A DNA stretch of 64,000 nt, taken from assembly GCA_029984035.1 (NCBI GenBank), contig JASBYJ010000002.1, forward strand, positions 124,001 to 188,000. Direction: 5' to 3'. The notes under the pieces were generated by a model, which searched no databases, was not told where the DNA came from, and saw only the letters and a program-made list of their open reading frames with translations. How positions within the stretch are numbered: the first letter of the stretch is position 1; each line of letters opens with the position of its first letter. Below are positions 18,354 to 27,131 of the stretch, piece after piece. This stretch comes from Conchiformibius sp. GTDB lineage: Bacteria > Pseudomonadota > Gammaproteobacteria > Burkholderiales > Neisseriaceae. A program made the translations under genes and the position numbers.

Positions 18354-19202
18354 ATGGTTTATTTGCTGATAAGTATGCTGTGCAGCGTATTGGTTTCGGT
18401 GTTGCTGAAAGTGGCCCGTTCGCGCGGTATCCGCTTGGCTCAGGCTGTGGCGGTGAACTATATTGCGGCGATTGTGCTGACTGTTGTTTTTTTAAAACCG
18501 AATTGGGCTGTGATGTCGGGCAGTGCGGCATCTGATTGGTGGCTGTTTGGTGCATTGGGTGTATTGTTGCCGACCGTATTTGTGATTATGGGTAGGGCGG
18601 CGCAGCAGGCGGGGATTGTTAAAGCCGATGCGGCGCAGCGTTTGTCGTTGTTTTTGCCGATTTTGGCGGCGTTTACATTGTTTGGACAGGAAGCAAAAAC
18701 CAATAATGTGATTGGGTTGCTGCTGGCGTTTTCCGCTTTGTTTTGTTTGCTGTATAAATCTAAAGACAAGTCTTCAGGCAGCTTTTCCGAACAGGCCAAG
18801 TGGTTGTTGGGCGTGTTTTTCGGTTACGGCGTTATTGATATTTTAATGAAGCAGTTGTCGAATAAAGCGGCGTTGGCAAACAATTTGTTCGTTATGTTTG
18901 TAGTGGCGGCCGTAGTGATATTTGCGTATCTGATGGTGAAGAAAACACGTTGGAGCGTTTCGGATATTTGGGGCGGACTGTTGCTCGGCTGCCTGAACTT
19001 TTCCAATATCCTGTTTTATATCAAGGCGCATCGTGCGTTTCCGGAAAACCCTGCTTTGGTGTTTGCAGGTATGAATATGGGCGTGATTGTTTTGGGCACG
19101 CTCACGGGCGTTGTGTTGTTCAGAGAAAAAATCAGCCGTGTGAATGCTTTGGGGATTGTGTTGGCTTTGTCGGCCATCGTGTGTTTGTTTTATTGGAAAT
19201 AA
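18354..19202 (+). CDS. EamA/DMT-superfamily transporter
   Basis: The 282-residue inner-membrane protein has about ten hydrophobic segments arranged as two EamA-like halves, which fits the drug/metabolite transporter superfamily. The substrate cannot be told from sequence. The start follows AAAGGA at good spacing. It lies between lysC and murC on the same strand; the 170 bases before murC contain a DUS, so it is probably a separate unit. Confidence 0.85.
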   Translation: MVYLLISMLCSVLVSVLLKVARSRGIRLAQAVAVNYIAAIVLTVVFLKPNWAVMSGSAASDWWLFGALGVLLPTVFVIMGRAAQQAGIVKADAAQRLSLFLPILAAFTLFGQEAKTNNVIGLLLAFSALFCLLYKSKDKSSGSFSEQAKWLLGVFFGYGVIDILMKQLSNKAALANNLFVMFVVAAVVIFAYLMVKKTRWSVSDIWGGLLLGCLNFSNILFYIKAHRAFPENPALVFAGMNMGVIVLGTLTGVVLFREKISRVNALGIVLALSAIVCLFYWK

Positions 19203-19376
19203 TCCTTGCGAAGGTTTTCAGGCTGCCTGAAAGACGGTATATGCCGACTCAGGACGGTCGGTGAAACTTATCGTTTATAACAATACGGATTGGATGGGGC
19301 AGGGTGCTGTAAAAATACAGCACAATCGCCTAAAGCCATTTAAAATGGCATTCTTCTAGTAAGGTATCTGTCTCTT

Positions 19377-20771
19377 ATGAAAAACAGAATTAACAATATC
19401 CATTTTGTCGGTATCGGCGGTTCGGGGATGTGCGGAATTGCCGAAGTGCTGCACAACTTGGGTTTCAAAGTTTCGGGTTCCGATACCGCGCAAAGTGCGG
19501 TTACACGCCATTTGGAGAGCTTGGGTATCCGTGTTTTCCCGGGCCATACCGCCGAACATATCAACGGTGCGGAAGTGGTGGTAACTTCCACTGCGGTGAA
19601 ACACGACAATCCCGAAGTTCAGGCAGCCTTGGCCAAGCATATTCCCGTTATTCCGCGCGCCATGATGTTGGCGGAGTTGATGCGGTTGCGTGAAGGAATT
19701 GCGATTGCAGGCACGCACGGCAAAACCACGACGACCAGCCTGACCGCCTCTATTTTGGGCGCGGCGGGGCTAGACCCGACTTTCGTTATCGGCGGCAAGC
19801 TGACGGCGGCGGGTACGAATGCCAAGCTGGGTAAGGGAGAATATTTGGTCGCCGAGGCGGATGAAAGCGATGCGTCTTTTCTTTATCTGTCTCCGATTTT
19901 CAGCGTGATTACCAATATCGATGAAGACCATATGGATACCTACGGACACAGTACCGAGCGTCTGCATCAGGCATTTATCGATTTTGTCCACCGTATGCCG
20001 TTTTACGGCAAGGCGTTTTTGTGTATCGACAGCCCCCATGTCCGCGCCATTTTGCCGAAAATCAAAAAACCGTTTTCTACTTATTCCATCGAACGGGAAG
20101 CAGATATTTATGCAACCGATATCCGCACCGATGGAGCGCAAATGGTGTTTACGGTGAATCATCTGCATGGTGAGCCGTTTGAAGTGCGTTTGAATTTACC
20201 CGGCCGCCATAACGTTGCCAATGCTTTGGCCAGTATCGGTGTGGCGTTGGAATGCAAAGCATCGGTATCCGCCGTTCAGGCAGGCTTGAGCAGCTTTGGC
20301 GGTGTGGGCAGAAGGTTTCAGAGTTATGGCGAAATCGTGCTGCCTCAGGGTGGTAAGGCTTTGGTGATTGATGATTACGGCCATCATCCGACCGAGATGG
20401 AGGCCACTTTGGCTGCCGCGCGCGGTGCCTATCCGAATAACCGCTTGGTATTGGCGTTCCAGCCGCACCGCTATACGCGCACACGTGATTTGTTTGAAGA
20501 TTTTGTTGACGTTTTGGCGCAAGCCGACAGTGTGGTATTGACGGAAGTGTATGCCGCAGGCGAAGAACCGATTGATGCCGCCGACAGCCGTGCTTTGGCA
20601 AGAGCTTTGCGTGTTGCCAGGAAAGGCGAGCCGATTTATTGCGAAGATGTGAATAAGCTGCCTGAAACTTTGTTGCCTGTTTTGCAGGACGGAGATGTCG
20701 TACTCACTATGGGGGCAGGCAGCATCAATAAAGTGGCGCAGGCTTTGGTGGATTTGAGCAAACAAGTGTAA
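19377..20771 (+). CDS. murC: UDP-N-acetylmuramate--L-alanine ligase MurC
   Basis: MurC adds L-alanine to UDP-MurNAc in cytoplasmic peptidoglycan precursor synthesis. The 464-residue product shows GIGGSGMCG (12-20), the ATP loop GTHGKTTTTS (about 112-121), the EADESDASF motif and the C-terminal DDYGHHPTE segment. Length is normal. It opens the division/cell-wall run murC-ddl-ftsQ-ftsA-ftsZ. The upstream mur genes of the usual dcw cluster are not next to it; a DMT transporter is there instead. Confidence 0.97.
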   Translation: MKNRINNIHFVGIGGSGMCGIAEVLHNLGFKVSGSDTAQSAVTRHLESLGIRVFPGHTAEHINGAEVVVTSTAVKHDNPEVQAALAKHIPVIPRAMMLAELMRLREGIAIAGTHGKTTTTSLTASILGAAGLDPTFVIGGKLTAAGTNAKLGKGEYLVAEADESDASFLYLSPIFSVITNIDEDHMDTYGHSTERLHQAFIDFVHRMPFYGKAFLCIDSPHVRAILPKIKKPFSTYSIEREADIYATDIRTDGAQMVFTVNHLHGEPFEVRLNLPGRHNVANALASIGVALECKASVSAVQAGLSSFGGVGRRFQSYGEIVLPQGGKALVIDDYGHHPTEMEATLAAARGAYPNNRLVLAFQPHRYTRTRDLFEDFVDVLAQADSVVLTEVYAAGEEPIDAADSRALARALRVARKGEPIYCEDVNKLPETLLPVLQDGDVVLTMGAGSINKVAQALVDLSKQV

Positions 20772-20831
20772 AGATTGGTCTGTCAAAGGCTTTCAGGCTG
20801 CCTGAAAGTCGGATTATGAAAGAAGTAGCAT

Positions 20832-21752
20832 ATGCAGGATTTTGGTAAGGTTGCCGTATTGATGGGCGGTTTCTCATCTGAGCGGAACATTTCTCTGATT
20901 AGCGGTAATGCCGTTTTGGCTGCATTGCGCAGCAAAGGAGTTGATGCCCATGCCTTTGATCCGGCGGAAACCGAGCTGTCGGAATTGAAAAAACAGGGGT
21001 TTCAGGCAGCCTTCAATATTTTGCACGGCACATACGGCGAAGACGGTACGGTTCAAGGCGCATTGGAAGCACTCGGTATTCCTTATACGGGATGCGGTGT
21101 CTTGGCATCGGCTTTAGGTATGGACAAATACCGTTGCAAGCTGTTGTGGAGCGCATTGGGGTTGCCCGTGCCCGAATTTGCCGTATTGCATGACGACAGC
21201 GATTTTGCCGCAGTGGAGCAGCAATTGGGTTTGCCGTTGTTTGTGAAGCCTGCTGCTGAAGGCAGCAGTGTCGGCGTACATAAAATCAAGCAGACGGGAG
21301 AATTGTCGCAGCGTTACCGCGAGCTGCGCCAATCGGGATTGCACGGGGAGATTTTGGCAGAACGCTTTATTTCAGGCGGCGAATATACTTGCGGTGTTTT
21401 CCGCAGGCAGCCGCTGCCTTCCATCCGTATTATTCCGCAAACCGAATTTTATGATTACGAGGCGAAATACAACCGGGACGACACAGTTTATCTTTGCCCT
21501 TCCGATTTGAATGACGAAGAAGAACGGGAAATGGGCAAATTGGCCGTATCGGCTTTTGCCGCTATCGGCGGCGGCGATACGATGGGTCGTGTGGATTTTC
21601 TGAAAGATAAAGACGGAAAAATCTATCTCTTGGAAGTCAATACGTTGCCCGGTATGACATCACACAGTCTGATTCCGAAATCCGCTGCACAACAAGGGGT
21701 GGATTTTGCCGATTTGTGCGTATCTATTTTGGAAAATGCCTGCCATGGATAA
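20832..21752 (+). CDS. ddl: D-alanine--D-alanine ligase Ddl
   Basis: Ddl joins two D-alanines for the peptidoglycan stem peptide. The 306-residue ATP-grasp protein shows GFSSERNISL near the N-terminus, the EGSSVGV loop, and EVNTLPGMTSHS near the C-terminus. Length matches the DdlB class. Its last codons overlap the ftsQ start by 8 bases. Confidence 0.96.
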   Translation: MQDFGKVAVLMGGFSSERNISLISGNAVLAALRSKGVDAHAFDPAETELSELKKQGFQAAFNILHGTYGEDGTVQGALEALGIPYTGCGVLASALGMDKYRCKLLWSALGLPVPEFAVLHDDSDFAAVEQQLGLPLFVKPAAEGSSVGVHKIKQTGELSQRYRELRQSGLHGEILAERFISGGEYTCGVFRRQPLPSIRIIPQTEFYDYEAKYNRDDTVYLCPSDLNDEEEREMGKLAVSAFAAIGGGDTMGRVDFLKDKDGKIYLLEVNTLPGMTSHSLIPKSAAQQGVDFADLCVSILENACHG

Positions 21753-22521
21753 ATCGAACAGCGAAATCAAACGGTTTTTCGGTTGGATAGGCGTGTTGGC
21801 TTCCGCGCTTTTATGCTTGTGGATGCTGCTTATTTGGTTGTCGAACCATTCTTATTTCCATGTTAAGTCTGTCGATATCACACCCTCGGAAGGCAGTTTC
21901 CGCTATTTGGACAAACAAGAGATGTTTTCCCGTATCGTGCCATATTTGAGCGGTAGTTCGTTTTGGATAGATATGGTGCGTGCAAAGCATGAAATCCAAG
22001 GTATGCCTTGGGTGCGCGAGGTGGAGATGAGGCGTGATTTCCCTTCGGCGGTTCAAATTACCGTATCCGAATACAAACCTGTCGCCCGGTGGGTGCGCGA
22101 TGATTTTCAGGCAGGCTTGGTAGGTGAAGACGGGAGTGTGTTTCAGGCCAATTATCAAGGACAATTGCTCGAGCTGGACGGCGACATCAGGGAATTAAGC
22201 AATATGCTGGAGCAATACCGCGCATTTTCTTCACAATTGAAGCCTTTGCGTTTGAAGATTCTGCGTTTACAATACACACCGCGTGCGTCCTGGGGCATGA
22301 TATTGGACAACGGCGTGGAGTTGAAATTAGGAACAGAAAACGTGTCTGGCAGATTGGCGCGGTTTGTTGAATATTGGCCGCGTGAACTTGCTGTCAATGC
22401 GGAAAATATAGAATATGTGGATATGCGCTATCCGAAAGCGTTTGCCGTCCGCTTTGACAGCGGCACGCACAGAGAGAGACAGGCGGAAAATGTGCAGTTG
22501 GATGGGATAATTTATGAATGA
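21745..22521 (+). CDS. ftsQ: Cell division protein FtsQ
   Basis: FtsQ is a bitopic divisome protein that links early and late division proteins. The 258-residue product has a short cytoplasmic end, one membrane segment (about residues 16-35), a POTRA domain (about 40-110, beginning FHVKSVDI) and a beta domain. The ATG at 21745 is chosen because it overlaps the ddl stop and gives the normal length; the frame runs 13 codons further upstream into ddl. The end overlaps the ftsA start. Confidence 0.94.
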   Translation: MDKSNSEIKRFFGWIGVLASALLCLWMLLIWLSNHSYFHVKSVDITPSEGSFRYLDKQEMFSRIVPYLSGSSFWIDMVRAKHEIQGMPWVREVEMRRDFPSAVQITVSEYKPVARWVRDDFQAGLVGEDGSVFQANYQGQLLELDGDIRELSNMLEQYRAFSSQLKPLRLKILRLQYTPRASWGMILDNGVELKLGTENVSGRLARFVEYWPRELAVNAENIEYVDMRYPKAFAVRFDSGTHRERQAENVQLDGIIYE

Positions 22522-23878
22522 AAATAAGTTATATGTAAGTGCGTTAGATGTAGGGACATCCAAAATCATTGCCCTGATTGGCGAAGTGGTTGAGGATGAA
22601 ATCAATATTGTAGGTATGGGTCAAACCGAATCTCACGGTCTCAAAGCCGGTATGGTAACCAATATTGATGCCACCGCCCAATCCATCAGGCAGGCGATGG
22701 ACGAGGCGGAACGCATGGCAGGCTGCAAAATCAACAGTGTCGTTACGGGTATTTCGGGAAACCACATCCGCAGTTTGAATTCCCAAGGCGTGGTCAAAAT
22801 TAAAGACGGCGAAGTCAGCCGTGTCGATATCGACCGTGCCAAAGACACGGCCAAGGCGGTGAATATCCCGCCCGACCACCAAATACTGCATACGGTGGTT
22901 CAAGAATATATTATCGATAACCAACCCGGTGTGCGCCAACCTATCGGTATGAGCGGTGTCCGCTTGGATACGCGCGTTCACATCGTAACCAGTGCGGTTA
23001 CGGCGTTGCAGAATATTCAGAAATGCATTAGACGCAGCGGTTTGGAAGTAGATGAAATTTTGTTGCAGCCGTTGGTAAGTGCCGATGCCGTTTTGACTGA
23101 AGACGAAAAAGATTTGGGTGTGTGCGTGATTGATATCGGCGGCGGTACGACCGATATTGCCGTGTATTTAAACGGTGCTATCCGGCATACCGCCGTAATT
23201 CCGATTGCAGGCGATTTGATTACGCGCGATTTGGCGCAGGCGCTGCGTACGCCTTACAGTGCTGCCGAGTATATTAAAATCAGCAAAGGTGCCGTACTCG
23301 CGGATTTGGACGGTTTGGATGAAATGGTAGAGGTGCCGGGCGTAGGAGAGCGTACCCCGCGTCAGATTTCGCGCCGAGTATTGGCGCAAGTCATCGGTCC
23401 GCGCGTGGAAGAGATTTTGGAATTGACGCAAAACGAATTGCGCCGTGCCGGTTTTCCTGAAGAGGTTTTGACTTCAGGTATCGTGATTACAGGCGGCGCA
23501 TCATTGTTGCGCGGCATGGTGGATTTGGCGGAAGAAGTCTTCGGGCTGCCTGCGCGTATCGGTTTGCCTCAAGAAAACGGTACCTTGGCGGAACGTTTGC
23601 GCAATCCGCGTTATGCCACGGTTATCGGGTTATTGCATGCAGCGAAACTGCGTGCCAACAAGCATGGCAAAACTGCAGGTGTGGCAGCGCGTTCCATTGC
23701 TTCACACATGGAAGATGATGATTTAGTGTCCGGCGTATATAGCAAAGAACGGGCAGAACGTGCTCCACTCCTGAAGGATGTTATCGGCGCCGAATATTTA
23801 CAGCTGCCTGAACCTAAACCGCGTACGGGAGAGAGTTTGTACAGCAGATTTATGACTTGGGTACGGTCCACTTTTTAA
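22514..23878 (+). CDS. ftsA: Cell division protein FtsA
   Basis: FtsA is an actin-like ATPase that tethers FtsZ to the membrane. The 454-residue product shows the phosphate-1 region LDVGTSKI (17-24 region), the nucleotide motif VIDIGGGTTDIAV, and a C-terminal amphipathic helix (SRFMTWVRSTF) that would bind the membrane. It is somewhat longer than E. coli FtsA owing to a linker before that helix. It overlaps ftsQ by 8 bases. Confidence 0.97.
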   Translation: MNENKLYVSALDVGTSKIIALIGEVVEDEINIVGMGQTESHGLKAGMVTNIDATAQSIRQAMDEAERMAGCKINSVVTGISGNHIRSLNSQGVVKIKDGEVSRVDIDRAKDTAKAVNIPPDHQILHTVVQEYIIDNQPGVRQPIGMSGVRLDTRVHIVTSAVTALQNIQKCIRRSGLEVDEILLQPLVSADAVLTEDEKDLGVCVIDIGGGTTDIAVYLNGAIRHTAVIPIAGDLITRDLAQALRTPYSAAEYIKISKGAVLADLDGLDEMVEVPGVGERTPRQISRRVLAQVIGPRVEEILELTQNELRRAGFPEEVLTSGIVITGGASLLRGMVDLAEEVFGLPARIGLPQENGTLAERLRNPRYATVIGLLHAAKLRANKHGKTAGVAARSIASHMEDDDLVSGVYSKERAERAPLLKDVIGAEYLQLPEPKPRTGESLYSRFMTWVRSTF

Positions 23879-23948
23879 CGATTTGCAAAAATAGAGATTT
23901 AAGTATTTCCTTGCCGTTGGTATCGGTAATCAGGACAGGAGTTTATAC

Positions 23949-25112
23949 ATGGATAATACGGTTTATGATTTTGTAGAAAGCGCTGCCGGTCATGCGGTGA
24001 TTAAAGTAATCGGTATCGGCGGCGGCGGCTGCAATGCTATCAACAATATGATAGAAAATCCGATACACGGTGTGGAATATATCAGTGCCAATACCGATGC
24101 CCAGTCTTTGGAAAATAATGCCGCTTCCATTAAATTGCAGTTGGGAGCTAGCCTGACCAGAGGTCTGGGTGCGGGAGCCAATCCTCAGATAGGGCGTGAT
24201 GCCGCTTTGGAAGATAAAGAAGCCATTTCCAAAGCGATTAGCGGTTCGGATATGCTGTTTATCACTACGGGTATGGGCGGCGGTACCGGTACCGGTGCGG
24301 CGCCTGTAGTGGCCGAGATTGCCAAAGAATTGGGCATTTTAACGGTTGCTGTAGTTACCCGTCCGTTTAAACATGAAGGTAAGCGCGGCGTAGTAGCGCA
24401 GCAGGGGATTGATTTGTTGAAAGAACAAGTTGATTCCCTGATTGTCGTTCCTAACGACAGGCTTTTGAGTGTATTGGGTAAGAACGTAACCGTTAAAGAA
24501 GCCTTCCGCGTGGCCAACGATGTATTGCGTAATGCCGTTGCGGGTATTTCCGAAATCGTTACCTGTCCCGGTTTGATTAATCTGGACTTTGCTGATGTGA
24601 AGAATATGATGACCATCACCGGTATGGCAATGATGGGTATCGGAGAAGCCAAAGGTTCGGACCGTGCGCGTATTGCTGTGGAGCAGGCCATATCCAGTCC
24701 GTTGTTGGATGACATCAGTTTGAACGGTGCGCGCGGAGTGTTGGTGAACATCACTACTGCGCCCGACTGTTTTGTATTGGATGAATACGAAGAAATTATG
24801 GCTGTGGTAAATGAATATGCCGCACCCGATGCGGAATTGAAATTCGGCACCGCAGAAGACGTATCCATGTCTGAAGATGCCATCCGCATCACCATTATTG
24901 CAACCGGCTTGAAAGAGCCCAGTTCCGTTTCCAGCGTTCCCCATACTTTCACGCGTGAGCATTCGGCATCACGCAACGGTGTGGAGACGCTTTTGATTTC
25001 AGGGCGCAATACGCGCCGCGTCAATTTGGTCGCGGAAGATTTTGCCAATCAATCTGTGATTGACGATTTTGAAACGCCTGCCATATTGCGCCGTCAGAAT
25101 TACACGGAATAA
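23949..25112 (+). CDS. ftsZ: Cell division GTPase FtsZ
   Basis: FtsZ is the tubulin-like GTPase that forms the division ring. The 387-residue product shows the N-terminal GIGGGGCNAINNMI, the tubulin signature GMGGGTGTGAAP, and the C-terminal FtsA/ZipA-binding peptide DDFETPAILRRQ. The start follows AGGAG. A DUS-pair terminator 20 bases after the stop ends the operon. Confidence 0.98.
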   Translation: MDNTVYDFVESAAGHAVIKVIGIGGGGCNAINNMIENPIHGVEYISANTDAQSLENNAASIKLQLGASLTRGLGAGANPQIGRDAALEDKEAISKAISGSDMLFITTGMGGGTGTGAAPVVAEIAKELGILTVAVVTRPFKHEGKRGVVAQQGIDLLKEQVDSLIVVPNDRLLSVLGKNVTVKEAFRVANDVLRNAVAGISEIVTCPGLINLDFADVKNMMTITGMAMMGIGEAKGSDRARIAVEQAISSPLLDDISLNGARGVLVNITTAPDCFVLDEYEEIMAVVNEYAAPDAELKFGTAEDVSMSEDAIRITIIATGLKEPSSVSSVPHTFTREHSASRNGVETLLISGRNTRRVNLVAEDFANQSVIDDFETPAILRRQNYTE

Positions 25113-25132
25113 ATTGCGCGATTATAATGATT

Positions 25133-25170
25133 AGGCTGCCTGAAAAGTTTTCAGGCAGCCTTTTGTTTTT
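25133..25170 (+). terminator. DUS-pair terminator after ftsZ
   Basis: Perfect arms AGGCTGCCTGAAA / TTTCAGGCAGCCT with a small loop, followed by TTTTGTTTTT. Confidence 0.92.
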
Positions 25171-25478
25171 GGCGAATGATATCGCTCTTAAGCTGATGCG
25201 CTGTGTTCGGTACTATTTTTTTATTTGGCTGGGAAATAGTTGCATTGTGCTTGATTGTTTTGAATGTTACGCGAATCAGTTGGAAATGTGCTATCAAGGC
25301 CGATTGAAAAGCTTTCAGGCAGCCTTTAGTTTTAATTATCGCCGTTGGTGTGGCTGTTGAGCGTTGTTTGGCCGTTATTATGTTAAAAAAATAAACTGTT
25401 TATGGCAGATGGTGCGCATTTGTGATATGGAGAATAATTGTTGGTTGGCGGGAGCGGAAAACATCAAACATAGTGTGT
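25171..25478. other. Intergenic region between ftsZ and mtrE
   Basis: This 300-base AT-rich stretch between convergent operons contains one further half-hairpin DUS near 25313-25326. No gene is seen. Confidence 0.6.
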
Positions 25479-25513
25479 AAAAAAGGCTGCCTGAAAACTT
25501 CAGGCAGCCTTTG
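25479..25513 (-). terminator. DUS-pair terminator of the mtrCDE operon
   Basis: On the minus strand, arms AAAGGCTGCCTGAA / TTCAGGCAGCCTTT are followed by a T-run (six A on the plus strand at 25479-25484). It lies 16 bases after the mtrE stop. Confidence 0.88.
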
Positions 25514-25528
25514 TTTTGATGACAGTCA

Positions 25529-27064
25529 TTATTGTGCGGCAGGGTTTCGCTCTATGCTTTCGATATTTTGGGTGTTTTCCTCATTTACGGCTTCGGCAAC
25601 AGACGGACTGTCGTTGCTTGCGGATGTTTTTTGGATTTCGGCTATTTGTTTGCGTACTTGTACATCGTCTTGTGTGTAACGCTTCAAACCTCCGCCCAAA
25701 GCTTTGTATAAATCGGCCAGGTTTTCCATCAGTTTCAATTCTGTCGCGATGAGTGCGGCGTTGGCGTTGTAGCTGTTGCGCTCCGCATCGAGCAGTTCCA
25801 AGCTGCCTGATACGCCGTGGCGGTAGCGCAGGCGGGTGAGGCGCAGTACTTCGGAATAGGCTTTGGATTGTGCTTTGTCTGCGTCAAATTGGCTGTTGAA
25901 AGCGGCGCGGGCGACCAGTGCATCGGAAACGTCTCTGAAGGCATTTTCTACGGCGGCTTCATAGGCAACGATGGCTTTGTCGCGTGCAACTTTGGTGGCT
26001 TTCAAGTTTGCCCAGTTGCTGCCCCAGTCGAAAATGGGCAGGTGGATGCCGCCGCCTACGCCCCAGTTTTTTGTTCCGGCGTCAAACAGTTTGCTCAATT
26101 GGGTATGGGCGTGTCCGATGCTGCCGGTTAAGCTGATAGTGGGAAAAAATTGGGCGCGTGCCGCACCGATATTGGCGTTTTGCTGGCGCAAATCGTGTTC
26201 TGCGGCGCGGATGTCGGGGCGGTTGAGCAATACTTCCGAAGGCAGGCCTGCAGGCAGGTTGCGGATGGTGTATTGCTGCGACAGCGGTAATGCCGGGGGC
26301 AGGTCTTCGGGCAGGGCTTGGCTGATGAGCAGTTGCAGGCTGTTGCGTGCCAATTCGCGGTTTTTCACGGCGGCGGCATAGCTGCTTTTTGCATTTGCAA
26401 TCAGTGCTTCTTGCTGATTGAGCGCCAATGCGGAAATGACGCCTGCTTCATGGCGCAGCTTGGATAAACGGTAGGTTTCCATGCGGGTGTCGAGTACGCG
26501 TTTGCTCAACTGCATACTTTCGGTAGCGGCAATTTCATTGAAATGGGCTTTGGCTACGGCGGCAATCAAGCTTAATTGCGTGCTGTCTCGCCCTGCCGCG
26601 GTAGAGAAATAACGTTGCAGTGCGGCGATGCTGGTGTTGCGTACTCTGCCCCATAAATCGAGTTCGAAAGAGGTAACGCCTAAGCCTACGCTGTAACTTT
26701 CGCCTATGGTGTCGCTGCCTGAAGATTGTCCGCGTTTTGCCTGTCCGTTGGCGGAAATGTTCGGCAGTCGTGCGGAGCGGCTGATGGCGTATTGTGCGCG
26801 GACTTGTTCGACATTGAGATTGGCGGTACGCATATCGGTGTTGTTTTTCAGTGCCAATTCGATCAGGCGGTGCAAACGCGGATCGGCGAAATAGTCTTGC
26901 CAGCCTACGGATGCTGCCTGAACGGTTTGTGTGTCCTGCATATCGTATTTGAAAGCAGAAGAGGGCAGGGCGACATCGGGTTGTTGGTAGCGCGGTGCCA
27001 GACTGCAGGCACTCAGTGACAGGCTGATGCATAGGGCTGTCAGGGTGGGTTTTGCTGTATTCAT
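25529..27064 (-). CDS. mtrE: Outer-membrane efflux channel, MtrE/OprM type
   Basis: MtrE is the TolC-like outer-membrane duct of the MtrCDE tripartite pump. The 511-residue precursor has a lipoprotein signal ending LSLSAC (Cys20 lipidated), then two OEP repeats with the FELDLWGRVRN and LPIFDWG motifs characteristic of RND-linked channels. The ATG at 27064 is chosen because it begins the signal peptide; the frame extends 32 codons further upstream. The last 30-40 residues (Asn/Ser/Glu-rich) appear to extend beyond the usual family end. Confidence 0.93.
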   Translation of the reverse strand: MNTAKPTLTALCISLSLSACSLAPRYQQPDVALPSSAFKYDMQDTQTVQAASVGWQDYFADPRLHRLIELALKNNTDMRTANLNVEQVRAQYAISRSARLPNISANGQAKRGQSSGSDTIGESYSVGLGVTSFELDLWGRVRNTSIAALQRYFSTAAGRDSTQLSLIAAVAKAHFNEIAATESMQLSKRVLDTRMETYRLSKLRHEAGVISALALNQQEALIANAKSSYAAAVKNRELARNSLQLLISQALPEDLPPALPLSQQYTIRNLPAGLPSEVLLNRPDIRAAEHDLRQQNANIGAARAQFFPTISLTGSIGHAHTQLSKLFDAGTKNWGVGGGIHLPIFDWGSNWANLKATKVARDKAIVAYEAAVENAFRDVSDALVARAAFNSQFDADKAQSKAYSEVLRLTRLRYRHGVSGSLELLDAERNSYNANAALIATELKLMENLADLYKALGGGLKRYTQDDVQVRKQIAEIQKTSASNDSPSVAEAVNEENTQNIESIERNPAAQ

Positions 27065-27131
27065 GATGTGTCTCTGTAGAAGTTGTTGTACGATTTCAGG
27101 CAGCCTGTGGCGTGTATAGGCTGCCTGAAAT

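Noticed and set aside
25127..25360. Open frame over the ftsZ terminator
   Set aside because: It starts inside the terminator hairpin and has no family resemblance.
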